49,226 nt of DNA from Phlegmacium glaucopus (lineage: Eukaryota > Basidiomycota > Agaricomycetes > Agaricales > Cortinariaceae): NCBI GenBank assembly GCA_015039465.1, contig MU130383.1, forward strand, positions 1 through 49,226, in the 5' to 3' direction. Each line of letters starts with the position of its first letter. The first letter of the stretch is position 1. Below are positions 1 through 11,408 of the stretch, one piece after another. The translations under genes were made by a program, and so were the position numbers. The notes under the pieces were generated by a model. It was not told where the DNA came from. It saw only the letters and a program-made list of their open reading frames with translations, and ran no database searches.

Positions 1-240
1 ACCCCTCTGAGTTCGCTTTTTCAGTCACTTACTGTCAACCTATTGTCTACTGCTACAGTCTTTCTAAAGACTCGTTCACATTCATCCTCATCCTCCTCAC
101 CTCTACTCTTGCTCCCTACCTCTGTGTGATACAAGTCAAGGTTACACCTTCCCTAAACGAACAACAGGGAGGCTTTTGACTTAAAGACTAGTCCATTGCT
201 CTCTGGTTGGTGTTTTATAACAACACAAACAACGATTTAT
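1..240 (+). repeat. LTR-like segment, partial copy of the 30.1-30.5 kb repeat
   Basis: This stretch closely matches 30,195-30,530 in the same orientation: a CT-rich leader with the phrase ttcgctttttcag, then a shared block around gtgatacaagtcaaggttac, and a shared end around ctctggttggtgttt followed by CAACA-rich sequence. The other copy has a TATA-like box about 100 bp upstream of the matching part, so both are best read as the transcribed right half of a retrotransposon LTR. The left part of this copy lies outside the window. No protein is predicted from it. Confidence 0.5.
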
Positions 241-1080
241 ATCGGTCATTGCCCCCACTGTCCCTAACGCTTCCTAAACTCCTTGGCTATATTGCCCTTT
301 AGTCATTTCATCACTCTTCATTTCGCTCATCTCATATCTTGTCGCCCTACCTTAGTTGGAACCTTGCTGCATATACTTGACTCAGTGTTTAGGCCACCGA
401 AGCCCCGAGCCACATCACACATCAGTTAGTACAGCACCTAGCATACTGACAGTGTATCACTGTGCCTCCTACCTGCTACAGATACTTAATACAAGAGTTG
501 TAAACTAACTAGGTGTGGATATGTGAAACAGTAATGTAAAATTGAGCTAAAGTGAAGTCACATTGACCCAGTAGTTTGGTAACGAAGGAATAGGAGACAA
601 AGTAAAAATAAAGGTGATGAGTAAGGAGGTCAGTTGAATGACCTCCTGCTTCAAAGGAAATAATAAATATATATATATATATATATGGAAGGTTGAAAGA
701 AATTAAGTTGAAAACAAAATGGACCATAATAAAACCAGTGAAAGGGATGCGTATGCAAGCTGTGAAAGACCACGAGATTAGAGAGTGGCTGTGGGAAGGT
801 GTGGTTGTGAAGGGATCAAATGTTTGAGTCCAATATTGACTGAGAGAACTGAAGATATGTCAAAGTATGAAGTGCAAAGAGGAATGAGGGTGCTTTGGAT
901 AGTTATGAAGGCCATAGAAGGGACATGCAATGTATGAGTGAGGAGTGGAAGGTGTTGTGGAACATGCGAATGATAGTGCAAGGGTTACTGGCAACCACAG
1001 ATGACAATGTGAATAGTAGTGAAAGCCGCAAGGCATCCGCGTATACTGCAAAGTTGTTAAATCGCAAAAATAATCTGTTT
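241..1080. other. Gene-poor stretch with a short TA microsatellite
   Basis: I see no supported gene here. It contains a pure TA dinucleotide run at about 666-686. The small open frames on both strands lack family resemblance and splice structure. A T/C-rich part at 241-480 may be the internal start of the retroelement whose LTR-like end precedes it. Confidence 0.4.
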
Positions 1081-1104
1081 ATGAACCTAGAGGCTATATG
1101 GATC

Positions 1105-1236
1105 CTATCACTGGTCTTTTTCCAGTCTTTTATTTTCAAAAATCAAAAGACCAGACCACTGGTCCAGTCTTTTCCCAGTCCAGTCTGGTCTGGTTACGGT
1201 CTTTTTCCAGTCTCGTAACCAGACCTTCAAACACTA
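1105..1236. mobile_element. Fragment of a hAT-like MITE with GGTCCAG word repeats
   Basis: The sequence is built from ctggtc/gaccag words and ends with ccTTCAAACACTA, matching the right terminus of the complete element at 28,472-29,018 (ggactTCCAAACACTA). No TAGTGTTT terminus is visible on the left, so this copy seems 5' truncated. It has no coding capacity. Confidence 0.5.
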
Positions 1237-1424
1237 GCAATAATACAAGCAAAACTTAACAAAGTCATTTAGGCAGCTTCTGGGACAGTGGGGGTGACGA
1301 CCAAATAGCCAGAGGCTTATCTGTGTGATAAGATAGCAAATAGTTGACATTAGGGGTGACATAGAGCAATGTCGCTGCAAAAAAATGCGAAAAACAAAGG
1401 CAGGGAACCAGCAGGTTCATCAAT

Positions 1425-2064
1425 GGAAGGAATGGAACTGGAACAAGTAACGGATAGGACTATGGCCTCAGTTTATGTGCTGTGCCACCCAACTCCTATA
1501 GTGTCCTGATTTCGGAACTGGAAGAGAAAGGAACAAGACAGAAGCCTCAGTGACTTAGAGGATTAACAAGAGGAGGAAACTAAGTTGATATTCAAAACTA
1601 AGGAAAACATACAAGCTTCAAGTACTTAAATAATAAAGGGAATAGCAACTGAAATATGGAAGATAAATATAAAGTCCTGCATTCTGCTCCTGGAAAGTCC
1701 TGCATTCTTGGGTGAATGATCCGATGCTGGTGTGATGACTGATAATGGAAAAGTGATGACAAATATGTGATTGTTATGGTGAAGATGAGGGAAATGGGTT
1801 TGGAGTAATTCCAGAGGAGCTGGAATGATATGGAAAAGCTTTGGAGCTGGTTGTAGGAAGGAGTATTCCAAATGTAAGGGCCGTTATGGTGGAGATGAGG
1901 GAAATGGGTTTGGAGTAACTCTGGAGGAGCTGGAATAATAAGGAAAAGCTTTGGAGCTGGTTGTAGGAAGGAGTATTCCAGATGTAAGGGAAAGCACTGG
2001 TATGGACCTACCGGAGACAGCTCCAATGGAGCTGGACCAGAGTAATGTATAACAGAATGTAACA
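1425..2064 (-). mobile_element. Truncated solo LTR (LTR family 1) with internal duplication
   Basis: This matches the family of solo LTRs at 4,591, 6,167, 21,350 and 26,383. It lies in minus orientation and ends at GAATGTAACA, the inverse of the family start TGTTACATTC. The family's other end (TGTTAAG in this orientation) is not found, so this copy is truncated or diverged near 1,400-1,430. A block of about 110 bp is duplicated in tandem inside it (about 1,773-1,882 and 1,883-1,990). Open frames across it are accidental. Confidence 0.7.
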
Positions 2065-2169
2065 GGCTTGTGAACTCTTTAGACATTTCAGGACATCCCA
2101 TTTCAGCTCCTAATGTGGGCTTTCATGCTCTTGAACTCTTTTAAGTAGCTACAATGGCCTCCACATCAG

Positions 2170-2400
2170 CAAACTTGGGGCCAGCTTACCGGCACCGGAC
2201 AGCACCGGACAGCACCATAGAACCATAGAAAAGGTTCTTTTGTTTATAGTGCTGTCCGGTGTCATGGTAACGCTATCCGGAAATGGCCCAACACTAGACA
2301 GCACTATAGAGTGCTATAAGGTACTATATAGGGCTATAAGGTGCTATATAGGGCTAGGATAATACTGTAGTTAGAGAGCCCTACACTCATAATATTCTAA
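2170..2400. repeat. Short-word repeat element (GCACCGGACA / GCTATA words)
   Basis: The left part iterates caccggacag and its inverse ctgtccggtg; the right part iterates gctataaggt and ctatatagg. The block is followed by an AT-rich segment. This resembles other elements in the window built from one short word and its reverse complement. No terminal repeat or target duplication was resolved. Confidence 0.45.
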
Positions 2401-2589
2401 TAGCAATCACAACAAGAGTAAGGAAATTGTTTAAAAAATTATATTCAACTAAGTAATAGTAATCTAAACATCATAATATACTACTTATACTACTGTAAAG
2501 GATCATTGTCGTCATTGCAATTTACACCTAAGATGGAATTAGAACAATTAATTATGATAGAGGGGAAATTTAAGGGCTTACATGTGTGG

Positions 2590-2890
2590 TATAACACACT
2601 GTCGTCGTCATCACATGCTGTAATTGTCACCGCACCATGTCGTCGTCACATGTCGTCATCGCATGTCGTCATCGCATGTTGTCGTAGTCGTTGTTGCATG
2701 TTGTCGTAGTCGTTGTAGTCATAGTTGTAGTCATCGTAGTCGTTGTCGCATGTTGTCATAGTTGTTGTAGTTGTAGTTGTTGTAGTTGTAGTTGTAGTTG
2801 TAGTTGTAGTTGTAGTTGTAGTTGTAGTTGTAGTTGTAGTTGTAGTTGCATGTCATTGTCGCATGTCGTTGTCACATGTTGTTGTTGTCG
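2590..2890. repeat. GTTGTA/GTCGTC microsatellite
   Basis: A trinucleotide-based simple repeat: degenerate gtcgtc and cgcatgt units pass into a nearly pure GTTGTA hexanucleotide run at about 2,760-2,848. Its valine- or serine/cysteine-rich open frames are by-products of the repeat. Confidence 0.9.
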
Positions 2891-3489
2891 CCACTATAAG
2901 TGTCATCAATGTTTTGTCATTTATTATCATTGTTGTTTGTCGAGGTGCTCACCATTTGTTGTTATTGCTGTTGTGGTATTGCTGTCAGTGGTAGTGGTGG
3001 CGGTATGGAAGTGACGAACTCGGTGGGAACAAGTGTTGAACTTATATATTTAGTAATTTTAGTTTTTTGTGCACGGACTCTGTTTAGGGTTGGCTTATTT
3101 AACTTAATGAAAATCTCAAAAAATGTGATGTATTCTAATGTGACAGAGTGACAAAGCTAGACCATGCTAGACAGCACTGGTGTGCGCAACGTGAATACTA
3201 TGGAAACTATAACTCACTATAGTTATGGTGACGTGACTGTAGATACTATAAGATACTATAATTTTATGTGACGTGACTATAGGCTACTATAATTTGGTGT
3301 GACATAACTATGACAAACTATGGGAAATCCCCGATTTTGCTGATGCATGCTGGCTAATATTGTCATATGCATAGTCTCTGATGTATTGTCATTGGATACA
3401 TTGTAGTAAGTAAATTCTGTTGATTCACACACTGCACTAATGAAATCCATTTGAATACAATCTTGACAATGTGTCTGCCAATACATTTT

Positions 3490-5770
3490 TGTAAGGGCGA
3501 CTGAAAGTCAGCTGGTCCTGATCAGGGTTGGGAGTTTGGTCAGGGCCAAATGTAACTGAAAATCATGTTGAAGCCGGGTGCACTAGCAGGAGATCCAAAG
3601 TTAATAAAATTATAAGTATCAACTACAGCTAACCCACCTAGCAGGAGATCCAAAGAGGAAAGGATGGGGATCTCTGCACTTAGAATTCCCAATGGAATTC
3701 AAATATTAGGTATATCATCAGCCAAATAACCAACTGACCTGATAAATCCCCTTAACAAATCACAGTTTGTAGGGGTCTTCCATTTTACTACACTATCAAC
3801 CTTATCAGGGTCCATGCAAATTCCATTCACATCAATTACTCTCCCTAAGAGCTTCATTTCTTCCAGTAGAAAAAAAAGTTTTCCCTTGCTTAGATATAGC
3901 TTTTCCATAGCCAATACATCCATAACAATCTTACAATGTTTGATATGGTCCTCTAGACTATCAGATATACATCCAAGAATCTCCCTAAGTAGGGTGAGAA
4001 TATATGATTCATTAGACTTTGATATGTAGCAGAGGCATTACAATCCCCCATTTGTAACTAAACTGACCATGTTACTGTCTGGCGTTGTTACTGCTGACTG
4101 TTCAACATGTTCAGATATTATCTGAATTTTTTCATACACTGCTGCTAAGTCCATCATAGATTGAAAGATCTTCACTACCACATGGCATAATACCCCTTCA
4201 ATGTCTGGTAAAGGAGAAGTCATCTTTACTGTGTTTTTATTTCTTTTATAAGTCATATACAGTTCTCAGCTCCTGCTGATCTTTTGGTTTATTGGGTTTT
4301 GGTATTAGTAACATAGGGACAGTATTTTGGGCAGTAGTCATTTTCCATTGACTGGACCTTAAGTAAGTGTCATGCTTTTCTACCCACTGCTCCCAAACAA
4401 TCTCAGGGCACCTAGATGCCCACCATTGATAGGTTTTATTCTCATCTATTAATGGAATAGAGTGATTTATGGCTCAAAACAGTGGTAATTCTGTTTCCTC
4501 AACTTTTTGACATAATGGCTCAGCATAAGCCATCAGTTCCTCATGGGCTCTTTCTATTTCAGGACTTAATGGTGATGTTGCTGCTAAGAGTGTTACATTC
4601 CGTCATACGTTACTCTGGTCCAGCTCCGTCGGAATTGTTTCCGGTAGTCCGTACTCCGTACAGTGCTTTCCCTTATATCCCGAACTACTCTTTCTATGTT
4701 CAACTCCGAGACTTCTCCGTGTCATTCCAATTCCTCCGCCTATACTCCAAACCCATTATCACTTCTTCGCCACTACCACTATTCTTTGTCATCATCTTTC
4801 CCATCATCAGTCAGCACACCAGCCATGGATTATTCACCCAAGAATGCAGGACCTTTCCCGGGAGCAGAACGCAGCACTTATATTTATATTCTATATTTTG
4901 GTTGCAATTCTCTTTATATTTAAAGTACTCGAACTTGTATGTTTTCCCTTAGTTCGAATATCAACTTAGTTCCCCTCCTCTTGTTTTCCCTCTAAGTCAC
5001 TGAGGTCTTCCGACTTGTTACTTTATTCTTCCGTTCCAAAATCAGGACACCTTAGGAGCTGGGCGGCACAGCACATACGCTGAGGCCAACGTCCTTTCCG
5101 GGTTACTGTTCCGGTTCCGTTCCGGAGTAACTCCGACGTGACTTCTCTCCTTTGCTTTAAACTTAACAAAGAGGACCTTAGTATCACTTCCGGATGCAAT
5201 CAGCAAAGCCTCTATGCTCCCAATCATGATTCATGCTGGATTCAACCCAATACATACCTAATGTTGATACATCCAAGGTGTACCTAAGATAAGGTCATAA
5301 TCATTTATATTCACCACATAAAATTGTTGTGAAGAATCTATATCCATGTATTTTAGCTGTGTTTCTATAGTAGAATTAATTTTTGCTTGTGATCCTTGCA
5401 CTGCCAATTGTAACCCAATAATCAATTGAATTCTCAAGTAACTTTTGTTTTATTTTCAACTGATCAACCAATGCTTGAACCAGATGTTCATTTATATATG
5501 CTTTGATCACTACAGGTTTTGGTAATTGTAAGGGCAACTGAAAGTCAGCTGGTCCCAATTGGGATTGGGAGTTTGTCCAAGTATTTGGTAGTTTGGGCCA
5601 AACATAACCAAAAGTCGGGTTGAAACCAGGCATGCTAGCAGGAGATCCAAAGTTAATAATATTATAAATATCAACTACTACTAACTCACCTAGCAGGAGA
5701 TCCAAAGAGCAAAGGATGGGGATCTCTACTAGGATAGGAAAGTATTTAAGTATGGACATATCAGACATAT
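3490..5770 (-). pseudogene. Degenerate Ty3/gypsy pol (protease and reverse transcriptase)
   Basis: Minus strand. About 5,770-5,235 encodes a gag-pol spacer and an aspartic-protease-like region (PKPVVIKAYINEHLVQALVD, then farther on NDYDLILGTPWMYQH). About 4,480-3,699 encodes the reverse-transcriptase region: NTVPMLLIPKPNKPK, TSPLPDIEGVL, then KLFFLLEEMKLLGRVIDVNG and KTPTNCDLLRGFI. These are hallmarks of agaricomycete Ty3-type pol. Several frameshifts are present. The protease active-site DSG and the polymerase YxDD are both missing through small deletions. RNase H and integrase are absent: after the RT end the sequence re-enters the gag-pol spacer. A solo LTR (4,591-5,168) interrupts the element. 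Dead copy. Confidence 0.85.
4591..5168 (+). mobile_element. Solo LTR, family 1, target duplication AAGAG
   Basis: It starts TGTTACATTC and ends AACTTAACA, giving the TGTTA...TAACA inverted ends of an LTR. It is 578 bp long and flanked by AAGAG on both sides (4,586-4,590 and 5,169-5,173). It interrupts the dead gypsy element in opposite orientation, so it arrived later. Internal sequence is absent, as expected after LTR-LTR recombination. Confidence 0.9.
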
Positions 5771-6166
5771 GAAAATAAATAAATAATGGTGTGATAACAA
5801 AATAATTAAAATGGTGTGATATGAAAATAAATAAAATAACAAGTCAAAGTTCTGTTCAGGTTTGGGCCCAAACAAAAGTCAGAAGTGATGAGTCAGGACT
5901 ACCTCTAATGAAGATCAGGAGGGGAGATGCTAGGGCCAACAATGGGGTGGGACATATAGGTTGCCAACTGGTTGATCCACCTGCCAATTTGGTTAAGCTA
6001 ACAACTGGTCCAGATATCTTTCCTTAGCCGACAAGGGAGACTTAGGTCCCCCACTCAGTTGGTTCCCGATGGGTGTCAGTCAGGAAGTAAATCCTGATTG
6101 GGCGGTGTAAGTAGAATGGAGTGTCCCCTTACAGTAATAGATAATCATTTGTGTTTTTAATGCGTG
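5771..6166. other. No gene seen; possible gypsy gag-side remnant
   Basis: This gap between two solo LTRs contains no convincing coding frame. It adjoins the upstream side of the dead gypsy element and is probably its decayed leader or gag region, but no gag motif is visible. Confidence 0.3.
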
Positions 6167-6744
6167 TGTTACATTCCGTTATATGTTACTCCGGTCCGGC
6201 TCCATCGGAGCTGTTTCCAGTAGTCCGTATTCCGTACAGTGCCTTCCCTTATATCCTGAACTACTCATCCTATGTTCAACTCCGAGACTTTTCCGTGTCA
6301 TTCCGGTTCCTCCGTCTATACTCCAAACCCGTTACCACTTCTTCGCCACTACCACTATTCTTTGTCATCATCCTTCCCACCATCAGTCAGCATACCCGCC
6401 ATGGATTATTCACCCAAGAATGCAGGACCTTTTCTGGGAGCAGAACACAGCACTTATATTTATATTCTATATTTTGGTTGCAATTCTTTTTATATTTAAA
6501 GTACTCGAACTTGTATGTTTTCCCTCAGTTCGAATATCAACTTAGTTTCCTCCTCTTGTTCATCCTCTAAGTCACTGAGGTCTTCCGACTTTCCATTCTC
6601 TTCCGTTTCCGAAATCAGGACATTGTAGGAGCTGGGCGGCACAGTACATACACTGAGGCCAAAGTCCTTTCTGTTACTTGTTCTGGTTCCGTTCCATCCG
6701 ATCCGGAGTAACTCTGACGTGACTTCCTTGTTTCAAACTTAACA
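6167..6744 (+). mobile_element. Solo LTR, family 1
   Basis: 578 bp, TGTTACATTC to AACTTAACA, strongly similar to the copies at 4,591 and 21,350. Flanks are GCGTG and GTGTG, a 4-of-5 target duplication match. It ends eight bases before the boundary of the large inverted duplication. Confidence 0.85.
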
Positions 6745-6751
6745 GTGTGCC

Positions 6752-9700
6752 AAGGAATGTCTAATTGAGAGTGACAAAGCTCACAAAAATGAAAATTTTG
6801 ACAAAAACTATGCTACGATGTACGAAAATGTCGAAAAGCATTACGGGCCTTAGCAAAAGAATTGACCCCAGTTTTTTTTTTGATCCTGGTGCCCCCTTGT
6901 TGTGAATTACTCAGTAAAATCAAACGGAAGCCATGAGATAGGGAAGTCTTGCTGCAGTTCAACCAACAATGACAAGAGGATCTCTCTTGCTGTCAAAATA
7001 GAACCGAAGCATCGACCATCATTAGAGGTGTACCAATAACATGGATAAATGTTATTGCAATGCATGAAATATAAACTAGAACTATTATACATAGGTTACG
7101 AAGTAGCCGATCTCAAAACCAATTACCATTCATCTACACATTCCAAGATATATCATCATTCCCTGACAAATCAATCGGTCCAATGTCTCTTTCTAATCTG
7201 AACATTTCTTCGGTGTTGATGCGGTTTCGATTCAGTAGTTCCTCGATTTTGCTGAGCGCATTATCCCGATCCAACCGATGGTGGACGGCCTGTCCTGCGA
7301 CGTGTTTCCTGATTTCTTCGGGAACTTGGGCTATCACCGTTGACTCTCTGTAGGCACGATAGGCGAGCATTATAAGGCAACGAGAAACCGAAACCTGGTA
7401 TATTGAGACAAGCCAGAATACGTTTTGCATGATGAGAGTGAGATCGACGATATATGCCATAAGCCTTCGCAATGTGTCGTGGCTAACATAATCTTCAGTG
7501 TAATCCGTAGATATAGAAGAATGGTACACTTACGATTGCTGGTAAATGTCATAAGCCCATTTGGCGAGAACAAGACAGCCGGCGATGGGCACAACAATTG
7601 GAGCGGCTGGGCCGGCAAGGGCAGAGACGATGCCAGCGATGGCACCGACCATGGCAATACCTGCGGAACTGATAATCATGAGTCGACATGCATAGCCGCA
7701 ACCACTGGAAGTTGAACTCACAGGGTCTTTTTCGGGTTGGCTGCATTGTTCGGAGTGAAATCCACCAGATTTGTCATCAGGGCTTGGAACTCCTTGCTGC
7801 GCAAATGCTGTGTTGACATTATAAAATAATCTCGCAACAACGAATAAGCATACACACCATATGAGAATTGTGGATGTTCCAGACTACTACGATATCGATA
7901 TGAATTGCAAACAAACATGCCTCCAGTGATTTTTCTGCAAAGCGTGCACTTGTTGCGAGGCCTTTCCAGTAGTCTGGAACAGTAAAAAAAGACTATTCCA
8001 GTCTTAGTACGCGTGACTCTTACTTGTTCGGCCAATGCTTAGATAAGATGGAAAGACATGAGATCGAGATAAGCTGGTAGTAAAACGGACTTACACAATG
8101 CACCCCTCAATTTTCACACCAGGATTCACTCCTTGAGCAATCGCACCAACCACCCAGGGTCCTATAGACTTGGAAAAATTGGCTTCAACTAGAGACTGTG
8201 TCAATTCTACCAAATTCGAGACGGTGTGTTCATATCCTTTCTCAGCTAGAAGATACATATAATGAACCCAAGAAGAGAACACTGACACAACCCAGAACTC
8301 ACTAGACACAGCTATACTCCCGAATTTCATGCGAGCAGCCTTCTTCAAAGGCTTAACGCATTCATTTTTCACAAATGCATCTGCTTTCTTCCTAGCATCA
8401 TTGTCCGACGACAGTTGGGCCCTTTGACAGCGCGAAACGAGGAGATCATACTTGGTAAAGACCGCAATAATGGGAGCTGCAACAGGGCCAATCAGCATGC
8501 ACTATTTTCAATCAACGCCGGATGACTACTTTTGGTTTTCAACTTGAAGAACTCTTCGATCCCAGTCTCAACTATCCGACCGTCGGCACATGGTATCACG
8601 AAACACAACCTGTTATCTGTGGCTTAGTAACATGGTTGGCTTCATTGATAGTGCATTTACCAGATGGCATGTATTTGATCCTTGACATCAGGGATAGCGC
8701 TTCTGGTCTCTATGAAATCTTTGACTATTGAAAGATTGTCAACCTCTCCGTGTTCAAATCCCTGACTATCATGAAGCACAAAATACTCATTATTAGTAGG
8801 AATGATTTCGGTATTAATGTTCGCCACTCCTGCTTGGCCATGCGCCACGTTCTATTTAAAATTTGTATTCAGAAAAAGAAAAGAAATCTAGGGGGATGGC
8901 GATCAAGCTTACTGTTTCGTTGGTAGCGAAAGCGGTGCCAATTAAGGATGACTTCCCGACTCCGGACCATTAGTAGCTCGCATCAGGAGCTGCAGCGTCA
9001 ACAGTCAATGAAGATCTTTTACCTTCCCTATTACCAAGACTCGAAATCTAGAACAACACTCATCAGTATATGACTTCGATTGCTGACATTGTACTTACCG
9101 AGGACAAATTTCATTGATCCTCTCCGTTGTTGGTTGAAGTTGGGAATCCTGACTGGCGAACAGTTCGCCTTCTCGGTAAATCTGATCAGCACGTCCTACT
9201 TTAGCACACCGATGACTCCTTTACCAATATCAAGTTGCGTACTTGAGACATAAAATGAATAGTAATATCCGCCGCATCGTATGATTTTTTCCATTCTGCA
9301 TTGAAAAAAAGGGTCAGCATGAGCCTTTTTCAAAGTCTAACTGAAGTGAAAAATGTTCACCATTTCTCCCTTCTCCTCCAGTGACTTGGTTGACCAGCTC
9401 TGCGGACCCAATTTCGATATGTTGGGCCCTTCCCCACAGAGCCGATTTCCGATGAAGTTCAAGGACAATCTGATGTGGAGGAGACAAGTCTCTAAGATGA
9501 ATAATCAACATCGGATACGGGACAATGTGACAGATCACTCACAGTGGGGGGTTAAATTTTGTGTTCCACACCTTCTGTTCACTACTAGGCGCCCAGGTAA
9601 TGTCCTTATATCTGTTATTGATGAAGAGTTCGATTGATTTGAGCGGCTTATTAGCTACAATTGTGATTTCTAGTTGGGGAAGCATTAGAGTTGCTGAAAT

Positions 9701-10020
9701 CGAAGTGGAAGAGTACGCTACCGGATATCCGAGTACCTCGGAGGCTAACCGTCGAAGAACCCGAAGCGTTTCCAGTAGTCATGATGGATTGAAACGCGAA
9801 GGAGTTTGCAGGTGTGTTCTCGCCTGGGGTTCTTTCGAGGCTTCACCCTGGTTAAATGACTACAGAATGAGGGGTGTCACCTGGCAGCCTCATTGTCATT
9901 GATGAACTTTTCAAGCGAGGCAGATTCTCAAGAAGATAACGAATGAGGGCAACTCAATGGGATGATCCTGCAGTTGTTCCCACACGATGGGCCTAAACGC
10001 ACACTTAGGTGGAGTCGGAA
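6752..10020 (-). repeat. Inverted duplication arm A (partner 36,540-41,100)
   Basis: The whole interval, including introns and flanks of GTPase copy A, matches 36,540-41,100 in opposite orientation. The match starts at aaggaatgtctaattgagag (6,752) opposite ctctcgattagacattcc (ending near 41,101). It fades near 10,020 opposite the aattccgactccgccta sequence near 36,550. Arm B additionally carries a 1.2 kb insertion (37,059-38,263). About 26 kb separates the arms. Confidence 0.85.
7134..9782 (-). pseudogene. P-loop GTPase-like gene, copy A, decayed
   Basis: The gene reads leftwards from a start codon near 9,782 (MTTGNASGSST, then SLRGTRISGSVLFHFDF). Domains in order: an unrecognised N-terminal module of about 200 residues; a P-loop (VLVIGK joined across an intron to SGVGKSSLIGTAFATNE); a switch-like motif FVLHDSQGFEHGE near 8,770; the base-recognition motif FTKYD near 8,450; a hydrophobic segment AGIAMVGAIAGIVSALAGPA near 7,650; and a C-terminal helical tail ending SGNDDISWNV at 7,134. 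Such GTPases with C-terminal hydrophobic helices are common in mushrooms; their role is not established. Damage: relative to copy B it lost the AG acceptor before the P-loop exon (GG at about 8,967-8,968) and has a 5-bp frame-changing deletion in the first exon. Confidence 0.75.
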
Positions 10021-11300
10021 TTTGAAGTGCCGTTGAAGCGGAGAGGAGATATTGATTGAATCAGCCGTATCACGGTCTTGTCACTCATTGCCAAATTTGG
10101 AACCCAACCTTGGGGTTATCAGTGGTCTCCGAGATCACCGACCAACTTTTCCGGCAGGCGAGCTCGAGACCTTAGGTTTGTTCAGACATCAATTATTAGA
10201 CTAGCGGTCGACTTCGTCGACAAAATACCTTGCTGAATAATCAACAAACAAGCATGCTGGTTTTAGGAGCCTGATGCGACTGAGGTTTTTTTTAGTTTAG
10301 TTTGTTTTTTTATCTTTGTCTTTGAGTGAAAAGAAAGTTGAGACCGTAGCACTTATACGAGGGAGTTTGGAGACCAAACATGTACAAAAAATGGGTACAA
10401 CATTTCGGAGCTTTTAAGAGATTTAGACATGAATGAAATCGTATTGTATTTATTTGTGTTATACCATGATGTTGTACAACAACAAATGTTGAATTTAGAC
10501 CCGGGAGAAACCTTGCTTTACAGCAAGGTAATAAGCTCCCTCATAGTAAGAATAGCACTAGAATAGCTCGTGAGACGAGCGGCTGCTTTTAGGAGCCTGG
10601 CTCCTATCCTCTCCTATCATAAAACCAGCTTGCATCATCTGTTATCTTATCATATCTTTTTCATCAAAATATAAAGAAAGGCAAATCCATCTAATCGAGT
10701 TGGAGCATAAGGTTTGTTCATCAAAATATTTGTGTTATGTTTGTACACTGATAAATCATGCGATACGAGCGCGCTGGCAACGCGCTGGTTTTAGGAGGTT
10801 GGACCTTTTTTGGAAATTCCTTGATGGACAGAAATAACAAAGTCAAGTACTTGATGACCGTCAGACCCGGGTCAGACAAGCCTAGGGACTGGCGAGCCTG
10901 TTTGACGCCGAATATGAGCCTGCAGGATCTTGATGAGTATACGTCTACGCAATGCTCTTGACATTGTAGTTTACAATTATGGATGATAATCTATCGAGTC
11001 TCAACTAATCTCAACTATGATTCAGTATGAAGATCCTGGAGGCCAAGATCCGTCTGCAACCCTTTGCGGACCCTATTCAGCTAAACTTGATTGACAGATG
11101 GTCATATCAAACGCCACTGTGAATTTTGTTGTTCAAAACAAAATCCAAACGACTGTCACACACAAGATCGGATCTAACCTGTTACTAGACGACAACAGTC
11201 ACTGAGACGGTACATCAATCTTCATTTGCTATCAACCTTACGCACCCTTGCCTTCCAGCCCACCGCAGATATACATTCGATGCACAAATTGCAGGAAAAG
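10021..11300. other. Intergenic region with repeated GGTTTTAGGAG motif
   Basis: No supported gene. The motif ctggttttaggag or a close variant recurs near 10,257, 10,585 and 10,788, with cgctgg-type flanks, and the intervals between are AT-rich. A short open frame from 10,758 lacks any family resemblance. Upstream exons of the following GTPase gene could lie here, but I cannot place them. Confidence 0.35.
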
Positions 11301-11408
11301 TTTAGTCAGCTCATAAGTCAGATTCCGTTGCCAAAGCAAGTTGTTCACGGTCTCAGACTATCCTATTAGGTTCGAATCGACAGCCACCTACTGCAGGCCA
11401 GACTCAGG

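Noticed and set aside
2691..3014. Polyvaline or poly-Ser/Cys protein at the GTTGTA repeat
   Set aside because: The translation follows a hexanucleotide microsatellite in two frames at once; no gene structure.
4482..6570. Plus-strand frames of 86-156 codons inside solo LTRs (for example SELFPVVRTPYSAFP)
   Set aside because: The same frames recur only because the LTR recurs. They lie wholly within LTR sequence with clean duplications and have no protein family.
11300..11390. tRNA-like sequence (ggttcgaatcg T-loop word at about 11,369)
   Set aside because: No matching acceptor stem or D-arm at the right distance; the word is better explained as coding sequence upstream of the GTPase. The same word also occurs inside PMT exons.
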